The notes beneath the pieces are model-generated. The model had not been told where the DNA came from and searched no databases. It saw only the letters and a program-made list of their open reading frames with translations. A program made the translations under genes and the position numbers. A stretch of DNA of 64,000 nucleotides from JAICJC01 sp963757605 (lineage in GTDB: Bacteria; Actinomycetota; Thermoleophilia; Gaiellales; JAICJC01): positions 1-64,000 of the forward strand of contig CAVWSF010000004.1 of the NCBI GenBank assembly GCA_963757605.1, given 5' to 3'. Shown in pieces: positions 50,172 to 58,467 of the stretch (position 1 is its first letter; every line of letters begins with the position of its first letter).

Positions 50172-52888
50172 CCCGCCTGGCGGAGCGGCACGGCGAGCTG
50201 ATCGACCGCTCGACGCCGGTGACGTTCGGCTGGCGCGGCGAGCAGGTGACCGGCCTCGCCGGCGATACGATCGCCTCGGCGCTCCTCGACGCCGGCGTCA
50301 AGGTCTTCTCGCGCTCGTTCAAGTACCACCGCCCGCGCGGCCTCCTGTGCTGCTCCGGCCAGTGCCCCAACTGCCTCGTCCAGGTCGACGGCGAGCCGGC
50401 GGTGCGGGCCTGCATGACGCCGGCCGCCGACGGCATGCAGGTCGACCCGATCAACGCTTGGCCGTCGCTCGACACCGACATCCTGCACGCCGTCGGCCGC
50501 GCGACCCCGTCGTTCGGGATGCAGGTCGGCTTCTACTACAAGACGTTCATCCGGCCCCGCTGGGCCTGGAAGTACTACGAGAAGTTCCTGCGAAACGCGG
50601 CCGGCCTGGGCAAGCTCGATCCGGCCCACCGGCGTACGGGGCGCTTCGAGAAGGTGCACCGGCACGTCGACGTGCTGGTGATCGGCGGCGGCGAGTGGGG
50701 CCTCGAGGCGGCGATCGCCGCGGCCCGCGACGGCCGCGAGACCGCGCTCGTCGAGGAGGGCCTCGCGCTCGGCGGGCGGCTCGCGTTCTCGGGCCCGGCC
50801 GCTGCCGAACGCGCGGGCGACCTGGCCGCGCAGGCCCAGGAGGCCGGCGTCGAGATCGTCCAGCCGGCCTGGGCGGGCGGCGTCTACGAGGGCAACCTCG
50901 TCCCCGTCTACCAGGGGAACACGATGTACCGGTTCCGCGCCGGCGAGATCGTGATCGCAACCGGCGTCGTCGAGCAGCCGCTGGTCTTCGGCAAGAACGA
51001 CCTCCCCGGCGTGATGCTGGGCTCGGCGGCCCGCCGGCTCGTGAACCAGTTCCGGATCGTGCCGGGCGAGCGGGCCGTTGTCGTGACGGCCGACGACCTC
51101 GGCATCGACGCGGCCTGCGACCTGGCCGAGGCCGGCATGGAGGTCGTGGCGGTCGCGGACCTGCGCGACGGCGAGGAGGACGAGCGGCTCGCGATGTGCG
51201 GGATCGAGCACCTGACCGGGTTCGCGCCGGTCGAAGCGCGCGGCCGCAACGAGGCGACCGGCGTCATCGTGGCGCGCGGCTCGGAGCGCCAGTCGCTCGC
51301 GGCCGACATGGTCGTCATGAGCGGCGGCACGGTCGCCCAGTGGGGCATGCTCGTGCAGGCCGGCGGCAGCGTCCGCTACGACCGCGAGCGGCGCGTCTAC
51401 GTGCCCGACCGGGTGCCGGAGGGCGTGCGGGTCCTCGGCGAGGCGGTCGGCACCCAGAGCGCGGTGCCCGCCAAGGCCGACGCCGCGAGGAGCACGCAGT
51501 TCGTCTGCTACTGCGAGGACGTGACCACGAAGGACGTGCGCCTGTCGGTGGACGAGGGCTTCGCGTCGCTGGAGCTCTCGAAGCGCTACACGACCGTGAC
51601 GATGGGGCCGTGCCAGGGGAAGATGTGCCACAGGAACTCCGGCCTTCTGATCGCCCGCGAGCTGGGCGTCGACCCCGACGAGGAGCGCGCCGGCGTCACC
51701 ACCGCCCGGCCGCCGCACAACCCCACGAGCTTCTCGCTCCTGGCCGCGCGCGGCTACGAGCCGGTGAAGCGCACGGCGATCCACCACTGGCACGCCGAGC
51801 AGGGCGGCAAGATGCTCTGGGCCGGCGACTGGAAGCGGCCGTACGACTACGGCGAGTCCGAGGAGGAGACGGCGGCCGTGCACGAGTCGCTGGGCCTGAT
51901 CGACGTCTCAACGCTCGGCAAGCTGATCGTGCGCGGGCCGGAGGCGGCTGCCCTGCTTGAGCGGCTCTACCCCAACCGCTACGGCGACATGAAGCTGGCG
52001 CGCGTCCGCTACGGCATCGTGTGCGGCGACGACGGGTCGATCCTCGACGACGGCACGGTCGCCCGGCTGTCCGAGACCGAGTACTACGTGACGACGACCT
52101 CGTCTGGCGCCGGCGGCATGGAGCAGTGGTTCACGTGGTGGAACGCGGTCTGGAACATGGACTGCCAGATCGTGAACGTCACGTCCGCCATCGCGGCCGT
52201 GAACCTGGCCGGGCCGAACGCACGCACCGCGCTCGCGAAGCTCACGAGCTTCGACCTGTCGAACGAGGCGTTCCCGTACCTCGGCGCCGGGCACGCCGAG
52301 ATCGCGGGCGTGCCCTGCCTGATCCTGCGGATCGGGTTCGTGGGCGAGCTCGGCTACGAGATCCACTACCCCACCGCCGCCGGCGAGTACCTGTGGGAGC
52401 GGCTGATGGAGGCGGGCGTGGAGTTCGGCGTGAAGCCGTTCGGGCTCGAGCCCCAGCGCGTGCTCCGGCTCGAGAAGGGCCACGTGATCATCGGCCAGGA
52501 CACGAACGCCGAGTCCCAGCCGTTCGAGGCCGGCATGCCGTGGATCGTGAAGCTCGACAAGGAGAACGACTGGATCGGGCGCTACGCGATCGAGTGGTAC
52601 CAGCGCCGCGGCGAGCGGTTCGCCCTGGTGGGCTTCGAGGGGCGGAACGGGGCCGTGCCGAAGGAGGGCGCCCAGATCGTCGGCGCCGACGGCGACCCGG
52701 CCGGGCGCGTGACCTCCACCCGCTTCTCGCGCCGGCTCGGCAAGACCATCGGGCTCGCCTGGGTGCCGGCCGCCCTCTCGGCCGACGGCACCGCCATCAC
52801 GATCTCCGACCCGTCCGGGGCGAGCATCCCGGCGACGGTGACTCACGGCGCGTTCTACGACCCCGACGGCGAGCTCTTGCGGTCATGA
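50168..52888 (+). CDS. mgdC: Sarcosine oxidase alpha subunit / N-methylglutamate dehydrogenase subunit C-like
   Basis: 906 residues from GTG 50168. An N-terminal ferredoxin-like domain (FKYHRPRGLLCCSGQCPNCL), a nucleotide-binding oxidoreductase domain (VLVIGGGEWGLEAAIAAARD near residue 172), a BFD-like domain (FVCYCEDVTTKDV, MGPCQGKMC) and C-terminal GcvT domains (DVSTLGKLIVRGPEAAALLE, LRIGFVGELGYEIHY). The GcvT part passes the methyl-derived C1 unit to tetrahydrofolate. ATGA overlap with the gamma subunit gene. Full length and undisturbed. Confidence 0.92.
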   Translation: MTRLAERHGELIDRSTPVTFGWRGEQVTGLAGDTIASALLDAGVKVFSRSFKYHRPRGLLCCSGQCPNCLVQVDGEPAVRACMTPAADGMQVDPINAWPSLDTDILHAVGRATPSFGMQVGFYYKTFIRPRWAWKYYEKFLRNAAGLGKLDPAHRRTGRFEKVHRHVDVLVIGGGEWGLEAAIAAARDGRETALVEEGLALGGRLAFSGPAAAERAGDLAAQAQEAGVEIVQPAWAGGVYEGNLVPVYQGNTMYRFRAGEIVIATGVVEQPLVFGKNDLPGVMLGSAARRLVNQFRIVPGERAVVVTADDLGIDAACDLAEAGMEVVAVADLRDGEEDERLAMCGIEHLTGFAPVEARGRNEATGVIVARGSERQSLAADMVVMSGGTVAQWGMLVQAGGSVRYDRERRVYVPDRVPEGVRVLGEAVGTQSAVPAKADAARSTQFVCYCEDVTTKDVRLSVDEGFASLELSKRYTTVTMGPCQGKMCHRNSGLLIARELGVDPDEERAGVTTARPPHNPTSFSLLAARGYEPVKRTAIHHWHAEQGGKMLWAGDWKRPYDYGESEEETAAVHESLGLIDVSTLGKLIVRGPEAAALLERLYPNRYGDMKLARVRYGIVCGDDGSILDDGTVARLSETEYYVTTTSSGAGGMEQWFTWWNAVWNMDCQIVNVTSAIAAVNLAGPNARTALAKLTSFDLSNEAFPYLGAGHAEIAGVPCLILRIGFVGELGYEIHYPTAAGEYLWERLMEAGVEFGVKPFGLEPQRVLRLEKGHVIIGQDTNAESQPFEAGMPWIVKLDKENDWIGRYAIEWYQRRGERFALVGFEGRNGAVPKEGAQIVGADGDPAGRVTSTRFSRRLGKTIGLAWVPAALSADGTAITISDPSGASIPATVTHGAFYDPDGELLRS

Positions 52889-53604
52889 GCCACGACCCCT
52901 ACGCCTTCATGTCGCCGGCGACGGCCGGGAACGGCGTCGTCCTGCGGACGCCGATGGACCGCCGCCACGCAGCGGCCGGCGCGACGTTCGCCGAGCTCGA
53001 CGGCTGGCGGATCGCCGAGTACGAGGGCGAGCCGGCCGACCCGTGGCTGGCCGACGTGTCGCACCTCGGCAAGCTCGACGTGCGCGGGTCACAGGCGGAG
53101 CTCGACGAGCTGACCGGCGGCCTCGCGACCGGAGCCGCCCGCCGCGACGGCGACGTGTGGACGCTGCGGCTGACGCCGATCCACGGCTCTGTGCTGTGCC
53201 CATACGACCGGGTCGGTGCGCTGCGCGACTCCATCGCAGAAACTGCGCGCTTGAATAGCGCACAGTCTCTGACCGCTGTCAAGTCTGGCGACTTGACGCT
53301 TTCTGCGATCGACGTCACCTCGGGCCTCGCAGGCGTGGCGCTGGGCGGCTCGCGGTGGCGCGACGTGATGAACCGCTCGTCGGGCCTCGACGTGCGCCCG
53401 TCGCGCTTCGGCCCCGGCCGGTGCATGGCCGGATCGGTGATGCGCGTTCCGACCCTGATCGTGAACGAGGGCGAGAGCATCGCGATGTTCGTCGGCTGGG
53501 AGTACGGCGAGTACTTCTGGGACGCGATCCTCGACGCCGGCGAGACGCTGGGGATCGGCCCGCGGACGCCGGTGCAGGCCGCCGTGAGCGAGGCCGTCGC
53601 GTGA
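52885..53604 (+). CDS. mgdD: Sarcosine oxidase gamma subunit / N-methylglutamate dehydrogenase subunit D-like
   Basis: 239 residues. WLADVSHLGKLDVRGSQAEL, AIDVTSGLAGVALGGSRWRD and IAMFVGWEYGEYFWDAILDA are SoxG-like, a GcvT-related fold pairing with the alpha subunit. Residues about 117-141 (AETARLNSAQSLTAVKSGDL and flanks) come from a 77-nt palindromic insert and have no place in the family. Flanked by four-base overlaps on both sides, so the gene is still in the operon and reads through the insert in frame. Confidence 0.82.
   Translation: MSHDPYAFMSPATAGNGVVLRTPMDRRHAAAGATFAELDGWRIAEYEGEPADPWLADVSHLGKLDVRGSQAELDELTGGLATGAARRDGDVWTLRLTPIHGSVLCPYDRVGALRDSIAETARLNSAQSLTAVKSGDLTLSAIDVTSGLAGVALGGSRWRDVMNRSSGLDVRPSRFGPGRCMAGSVMRVPTLIVNEGESIAMFVGWEYGEYFWDAILDAGETLGIGPRTPVQAAVSEAVA
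53233..53309 (+). repeat. Three-armed palindromic element inserted in frame in mgdD
   Basis: Outer arms ATCGCAGAAA (53233-53242) and TTTCTGCGAT (53300-53309) pair perfectly over 10 bp. Inside are two hairpins: ACTGCGCGC/GCGCACAGT with one mismatch (53242-53266) and GTCAAGT/ACTTGAC, perfect (53278-53297). The whole folds as a compact three-way structure and is richer in A+T than the gene around it. The strand adds about 25 residues to the protein without a stop. Confidence 0.75.
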
Positions 53605-54812
53605 TCGGCCTGCTCAGGAAGCACCGCTACTTCCGCCGCCACACGCTGCGGGCGAACTACGACGCGATCGTGATCGGCGGCGGCGCCCACGGCATGGCGA
53701 CCGCGTACTACCTCGCCAAGGACCACGGGATGAAGAACGTGGCCGTCGTCGAGCAGAGCTACATCGGCTCCGGGGCCTCCGGGCGCAACACGACGATCAT
53801 CCGCTCGAACTACCTGACGCCCGAGGGCACCCGCTTCTACGAGGCCAGCGTCCAGCTCTACAAGACGCTCTCGCAGGACCTGAACTTCAACATGCTCTTC
53901 TCCCAGCACGGGCACCTGACGCTCGCGCACTCCGACCGGTCGGTGAACACGATGATGGAGCGGGCCGAGGTGAACCGCCTGCTGGGCGTCGACTCGCGGG
54001 TGATCCACCCGGACGAGATCAAGGAGCTCGAGCCGATGCTCGACGTCTCCGACCACCCGACCTTCCCGATCCTGGCCGCGCTCTACCACCCGCCGGGCGG
54101 CGTCATCCGCCACGACGCCGTCGTGTGGGGCTACGCCAAGGAGGCCGACCGGCTGGGCGTCGAGATCCACCCGTACACGCGCGTCGAGGGGATCACCCGC
54201 CGGAACGGGCGCGTCACCGGGATCGAGACGAACCGCGGGTCGATCTCGGCCGGGACGGTGATCTCGTGCACGTCGGGCTGGTCGACGCTCGTCGGCCGGA
54301 TGGCCGGGATCGACGTGCCGATCACGACCCACATCCTCCAGGCCTGCGTCACCGAGCCCGTGAAGCCGCTGCTCTCGAAGATCATCGTCTCGGGCACGCT
54401 GCACATCTACATCTCCCAGTCCGACCGCGGCGAGTTCGTGATGGGCTCCGAGATCGAGCCGTACTCGGGCTACTCCGACAAGGGCACCTTCCGCTTCATC
54501 GAGGACCTGGCCATGCACATGGTCGAGCTCCTGCCGATGCTCGGGCATGCGAGGATCCTGCGCCAGTGGACAGGCCTGTGCGACGTCTCGCCCGACTACG
54601 CCCCGATCATGGGCCTCACCGAGGCCGACGGCTTCCTGATGGACGCCGGCTGGGGCACCTACGGCTTCAAGGCGTCCCCGATCGTCGGCAAGACGATGGC
54701 GGAGCTCGCCGCCACCGGGCGCACGCCCGACCTGATCGCACCCTTCCGGCTCGCCCGCTTCTACGAGAACGAGCTCGTCTCCGAGCGCGGCGCCGCCGCC
54801 GTCTCCCATTGA
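53601..54812 (+). CDS. mgdA: Sarcosine oxidase beta subunit / N-methylglutamate dehydrogenase subunit A-like
   Basis: 403 residues from GTG 53601. YDAIVIGGGAHGMATAYYLA, IGSGASGRNTTIIRSNYLTP and the C-terminal LMDAGWGTYGFKASPIVGKT give the FAD-binding DAO fold of SoxB. Carries the substrate-oxidising FAD site that removes hydrogen from N-methylglutamate (or sarcosine). GTGA overlap with mgdD; 16 bases before fhs. In proteobacterial loci this subunit comes first, here last. Confidence 0.9.
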   Translation: MIGLLRKHRYFRRHTLRANYDAIVIGGGAHGMATAYYLAKDHGMKNVAVVEQSYIGSGASGRNTTIIRSNYLTPEGTRFYEASVQLYKTLSQDLNFNMLFSQHGHLTLAHSDRSVNTMMERAEVNRLLGVDSRVIHPDEIKELEPMLDVSDHPTFPILAALYHPPGGVIRHDAVVWGYAKEADRLGVEIHPYTRVEGITRRNGRVTGIETNRGSISAGTVISCTSGWSTLVGRMAGIDVPITTHILQACVTEPVKPLLSKIIVSGTLHIYISQSDRGEFVMGSEIEPYSGYSDKGTFRFIEDLAMHMVELLPMLGHARILRQWTGLCDVSPDYAPIMGLTEADGFLMDAGWGTYGFKASPIVGKTMAELAATGRTPDLIAPFRLARFYENELVSERGAAAVSH

Positions 54813-54828
54813 CCACAAAGGAGCCCCT

Positions 54829-56505
54829 GTGAAGTCAAGCCTCGAGATCGCCCAGGAAGCCACCCTCCGGCCGATCCTCGACATCGCCCGCGAGATGGGC
54901 CTCGAAGACGACGAGGTCGATCTGTACGGGAGGTACAAGGCCAAGGTGAGCCTGGGCGCGATCGACCGCCTCGCCGACGCGCCAGACGCCAAGATCGTGT
55001 GTGTCTCGGCCATCACGCCGACGAAGGCCGGCGAGGGCAAGACGACGACGTCGGTCTCGCTCACCCAGGGGCTGGGGCACATCGGCAAGCGGCCGATCCT
55101 GTGCCTGCGCGAGCCGTCGCTCGGGCCGATCTTCGGGATCAAGGGCGGCGCCGCGGGCGGCGGGCTCACCCAGGTCGTCCCGATGGAGGACCTGAACCTG
55201 CACTTCACCGGCGACTTCCACGCCGTGGCAGCAGCGAACAACATGCTGGCCGCGTTCGTCGACCGCCACCTCTTCTACGGCAACGCCTGCCGCATCGACC
55301 CGCACCGCGTCACCTGGCGGCGCGCGATCGACATGAACGACCGCCACCTGCGCAACACCGTCACCGGCCTCGGCGGCCCCACCCACGGGATCCCGCGCGA
55401 GACCGGCTTCGACATCGTCGCCGCGTCGGAGGTCATGGCCATCATGGGCATGGCGACCTCGCTCCAGGACCTGCGCAGGCGGATCGGCGCCATCACGATC
55501 GGCTACGACGTGGACGGCGCCCCGGTGACCGCCGAGCAGATGGGCTGCGCGGGCGCGATGACCGTGCTCCTGAAGGACGCGCTCAAGCCGAACCTGATCC
55601 AGACCCTCGAGGGCCAGCCATGCTTCATGCACATCGGCCCGTTCGGCAACATCGCCCACGGCAACAGCTCGATCGTGGCCGACCTGGCCGGGCGCAAGCT
55701 GGGCGAGTACCTCATCACCGAGGCCGGCTTCGGCTCCGACCTCGGCATGGAGAAGTTCATGGACATCGTGTGCCGGGCGGGCGGCTTCGCGCCGAACGCC
55801 GTCGTCATCGTGGCGACGGCCAAGGCTCTGAAGCACCACGCCGGCCTCGAGGACGACCCGCGCAACTCGGCAGCCGACAACCTGCGGGCGATCGAGGAGG
55901 GCTCCGCCAACCTCGCCCGCCACGTCGAGAACGCCAAGGGGTACGGCGTCCCGTGCGTGGTGGCGGCCAACCGCTTCCCCGGCGACACCGACGACGAGGT
56001 GGCGCTCGTCCAGAAGCTGGCGATGGAGCATGGGGCCCACGCCGCCGTCCTGAACGAGGGCTTCTCGAAGGGCGGCGAGGGCGCAGCCGAGATGGCCGAG
56101 GCCGTGGCCGACGCGTGCGAGCAGCCGAGCGCGTTCAGCTTCGTCTACGAGGACTCGGACCCGATCGACGCGAAGATCGAGAAGATCGCGAAGCGCGTGT
56201 ACAAGGCCGACGGGGTCGACTTCCTGCCCGCAGCACGGCAGAAGATCGAGCAGTTCACCCGCGACGGCCTGACCGGGCTCTCGATCTGCATGGCCAAGAC
56301 GCACCTCTCGCTCTCGGCCGACCCGGCGGTCGCCAACGCGCCGACCGGGTTCCGGATCCCGGTGCGCGACATCCGGCCGTACACCGGCGCGGGCTTCCTG
56401 ACGGCGCTCTGCGGTGACATCATGCAGATGCCGGGGCTCGGCAAGACGCCCGCCGGCTTCAACGTGGACATCGACGAGGATGGACGAACCGTCGGACTCT
56501 TCTGA
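54829..56505 (+). CDS. fhs: Formate-tetrahydrofolate ligase
   Basis: 558 residues, GTG start. TPTKAGEGKTTTSVSLTQGL (P-loop near residue 65), EPSLGPIFGIKGGAAGGGLT, GDFHAVAAANNMLAAFVD and GFAPNAVVIVATAKALKHHA are diagnostic. Interconverts formate + THF + ATP and 10-formyl-THF. Behind the demethylating enzyme it would run towards formate and ATP. Overlaps fchA by 26 bases. Unusually close coupling to an amine dehydrogenase. Confidence 0.97.
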   Translation: MKSSLEIAQEATLRPILDIAREMGLEDDEVDLYGRYKAKVSLGAIDRLADAPDAKIVCVSAITPTKAGEGKTTTSVSLTQGLGHIGKRPILCLREPSLGPIFGIKGGAAGGGLTQVVPMEDLNLHFTGDFHAVAAANNMLAAFVDRHLFYGNACRIDPHRVTWRRAIDMNDRHLRNTVTGLGGPTHGIPRETGFDIVAASEVMAIMGMATSLQDLRRRIGAITIGYDVDGAPVTAEQMGCAGAMTVLLKDALKPNLIQTLEGQPCFMHIGPFGNIAHGNSSIVADLAGRKLGEYLITEAGFGSDLGMEKFMDIVCRAGGFAPNAVVIVATAKALKHHAGLEDDPRNSAADNLRAIEEGSANLARHVENAKGYGVPCVVAANRFPGDTDDEVALVQKLAMEHGAHAAVLNEGFSKGGEGAAEMAEAVADACEQPSAFSFVYEDSDPIDAKIEKIAKRVYKADGVDFLPAARQKIEQFTRDGLTGLSICMAKTHLSLSADPAVANAPTGFRIPVRDIRPYTGAGFLTALCGDIMQMPGLGKTPAGFNVDIDEDGRTVGLF

Positions 56506-57133
56506 GTCAGTCGCCGTTCCCGGCGGGAACGGCACGCCCGACCCCTACCTGACCGCCACGGTCGCGGACTTCCTCGACGACCTCGCAGCCCGGACGCCGG
56601 CCCCGGGAGGCGGCGCCGCGGCGTCGGTCACCTGCGCCATGGCGGCCGGCCTGGTCGAGATGGCGGCGTCGTTCGCATCGGCCAAGGGGCTCGAGCGCGT
56701 CCGCGAGCGGGCGCACGAGCTGCGCGGCGAGGTCTCGGCGCTCGCGCACGCCGACGGCCGCGCCTACGGGGTCGTCCTCGAGGCGCTGCGGATGGCGCCC
56801 GGCGACGAGCGGACGACCCGGCTCGACGCGGCGGTCGCCGGCGCCATCGCCTGCCCGATGCACATCCTGCGGATCGCGGCCGAGGTGGCGACGCTGGCGG
56901 CCGACATGGCCGAGACCGGGAACCGCAACCTCGAGGGCGACGCGCTCGCAGGGGCGCTCCTGGCCGAGGCGGCGGCCCGCTCGGCCGCCACGCTCGCGCA
57001 GCTCAACGTCAGCATGCTCTCGCGGCAGGCGCTGTCGGCCGCCCAGCTCGAGCGTGTCCGGCCGGAGCTCGCCAAGGCGACCCGGGCCCGCGAGCGGGCG
57101 GTCGACGCCTACGCCCGGCTCGAGCGGACGTAG
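56480..57133 (+). CDS. fchA: Methenyltetrahydrofolate cyclohydrolase (FchA/FTCD C-terminal fold)
   Basis: 217 residues from ATG 56480. DFLDDLAARTPAPGGGAAAS, TCAMAAGLVEMAASFA and IACPMHILRIAAEVATLAAD, GNRNLEGDALAGALLAEAAA are the formimidoyl-THF cyclodeaminase fold, used in C1 metabolism as methenyl-THF cyclohydrolase. It makes 10-formyl-THF for the ligase encoded by the overlapping fhs. A methylene-THF dehydrogenase is not in the window. Confidence 0.85.
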   Translation: MDEPSDSSESVAVPGGNGTPDPYLTATVADFLDDLAARTPAPGGGAAASVTCAMAAGLVEMAASFASAKGLERVRERAHELRGEVSALAHADGRAYGVVLEALRMAPGDERTTRLDAAVAGAIACPMHILRIAAEVATLAADMAETGNRNLEGDALAGALLAEAAARSAATLAQLNVSMLSRQALSAAQLERVRPELAKATRARERAVDAYARLERT

Positions 57134-57175
57134 CCGGACCGTTTCGAACGAGTCGCAGCGGGGCACTCCCGGGGC

Positions 57176-57568
57176 ATGGAGACCGGCCATCGAGAGTCCG
57201 GCTCGGCACTCCGCTCCGAGAGTCCGCGCCGGGAGCGTCATCGGCGTAGGAGCCAGTTCGGGGGCCTTGCTGCCGGCGCCGTGGCCGGTCTCGTCGTCGG
57301 CGTGCTGATCGAGTGGGCGTTCGGGAGCGAGCGCCTGACGGGGCACGCCAACGACCCGTTCTCCCTCGCCTTCGGCCTGCCGGTCGCGCTTGCGATCGCC
57401 GCCGGCCTCTTCGGCCTGCTCCTCGGCACGGCGCAGGAGCCGGCGCTCGAGGACGCGCCCGTGCGCGTCGGGCGCTTCCGCCGCCTCGGCCGGGCCGCGA
57501 CGAGCAAGCGGGGGCAACTGCCCGGCTCGCCCGTTCCGCCCGCGCGCGTGGACGGCGACGAGCGCTAG
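57176..57568 (+). CDS. Two-helix membrane protein, unknown
   Basis: 130 residues. Basic N-terminus (RRERHRRRSQ), then two helices (LAAGAVAGLVVGVLIEWAF and LPVALAIAAGLFGLLLGTA) and a basic cytoplasmic tail. No family recognised. Stands between fchA and the cupin gene on the same strand, three bases before the latter. Confidence 0.5.
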   Translation: METGHRESGSALRSESPRRERHRRRSQFGGLAAGAVAGLVVGVLIEWAFGSERLTGHANDPFSLAFGLPVALAIAAGLFGLLLGTAQEPALEDAPVRVGRFRRLGRAATSKRGQLPGSPVPPARVDGDER

Positions 57569-57571
57569 AGA

Positions 57572-58120
57572 ATGGTCGAGGAAGCGCGCCTTGAGAACCT
57601 GGAGGCTGGTCTGACGCCCGTGACCGCGGGCTGGTTCGTCGTCAACGTCCGGGACGCTGCGTGGGTGACGAACGAGGTGTTTGGCTCGGCGTGCACCTTC
57701 GAGGGCGAAGGCACGCCGCCGTTCGACGAGGTGGGATTCACGCTCGGCGTGCTGCACCCGGGAGAGCCGAGCGCTCTCTACCATCGCGAGGCCAACCAGG
57801 AGGACTTCCTCGTCATCGTGGGCGAGTGCGTGCTTCTGGTCGAGGGCGAGGAGCGGCGCCTTCGCGCCTGGGACTTCGTGCACTGCCCACCGGAGACGGA
57901 GCACATCTTCGTCGGTGCGGGCGATGGCCCGTGCGTGATCTTCATGTCGGGCGGGCGCACGGGCGAGAAGGGCATCATCTACCCGCGCTCGGAGCTTGCG
58001 CTCCGCTACGGCGCAGGCGTGGAGGCGGAGACAAACGTCCCCCGGGAGGCGTACGCGCCCTTCCCGAAGTGGAAGCCGGGACCGCCGGAGAGCTGGGACG
58101 GTCTGCCCTGGGCCGACTGA
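57572..58120 (+). CDS. Cupin domain protein
   Basis: 182 residues. The metal-binding cupin motifs are visible: YHREANQEDFLVIVGECVLL (motif 1 with His and Glu) and WDFVHCPPETEHIFVGAGDG (motif 2 with His). Single cupin barrel with a C-terminal extension. Ligand and reaction unknown. The only complete gene between fchA and purD besides the small membrane protein. Confidence 0.88.
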   Translation: MVEEARLENLEAGLTPVTAGWFVVNVRDAAWVTNEVFGSACTFEGEGTPPFDEVGFTLGVLHPGEPSALYHREANQEDFLVIVGECVLLVEGEERRLRAWDFVHCPPETEHIFVGAGDGPCVIFMSGGRTGEKGIIYPRSELALRYGAGVEAETNVPREAYAPFPKWKPGPPESWDGLPWAD

Positions 58121-58152
58121 GCACCGCTGAGGTCGATCCAAGGCGCACCAGC

Positions 58153-58172
58153 GGGTCTGACCCCGTTGTTTC
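58153..58172 (+). repeat. Diverged copy of the GGGGTCTGACCCC palindrome
   Basis: GGGTCTGACCCCGTTGTTTC shares the core and right flank of the element at 16264-16292, with the left flank degenerate. It directly precedes the start-less USP fragment, as if insertion or recombination at the element removed the front of that gene. Confidence 0.5.
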
Positions 58173-58424
58173 GCGCGCCGCCTCACCGCCCGGCGCGCCG
58201 TCGAGGCGATCGAGACGGCCGGATTCGAGGCCTCGGCCCACATCTTCGGCACCCACCCGACGGCCCGGCGGATCCTGGCCGACGCACGCGCGTTCGGGGC
58301 CGACGCGATCGTGATGGGCTGCGATCGCGACGGCGGGATCCTGGGTGACTTCATGTGGTCGCACGAGCCCTACCGCGTCCGCCGGCGCGCGAAGGTGCCG
58401 GTGTACCTCGTGCCGGTGGAATAG
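58161..58424 (+). pseudogene. C-terminal fragment of a universal stress protein
   Basis: An open frame to TAG 58422-58424 reads RRAVEAIETAGFEASAHIFG, ARAFGADAIVMGCDRDGGIL and VRRRAKVPVYLVPVE, the second half of a USP domain. A TGA closes the frame at 58158, inside the palindrome, and there is no start codon or N-terminal half. The ATP-binding G-x2-G pattern is only partly kept. A remnant. Confidence 0.65.
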
Positions 58425-58453
58425 CCGAGCGGCCGGGGCCCCGGCACGGCATG

Positions 58454-58459
58454 TAGACT
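58454..58459 (+). promoter_or_regulatory. -10 element for leaderless purD transcript
   Basis: TAGACT ends eight bases before the purD ATG at 58468, so transcription would start at or just before the start codon. No ribosome binding site is visible upstream of the ATG, in agreement. Confidence 0.45.
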
Positions 58460-58467
58460 CGTTTGCG

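Noticed and set aside
53233..53309. The 77-nt palindrome as a tRNA gene
   Set aside because: Length and arm number are tRNA-like, but there is no anticodon arm of 5 + 7 + 5 geometry and no TTCGA-type T loop.
58158..58160. TGA before the USP fragment as a selenocysteine codon
   Set aside because: It lies inside a repeat element, and the sequence upstream of it is not USP-like.
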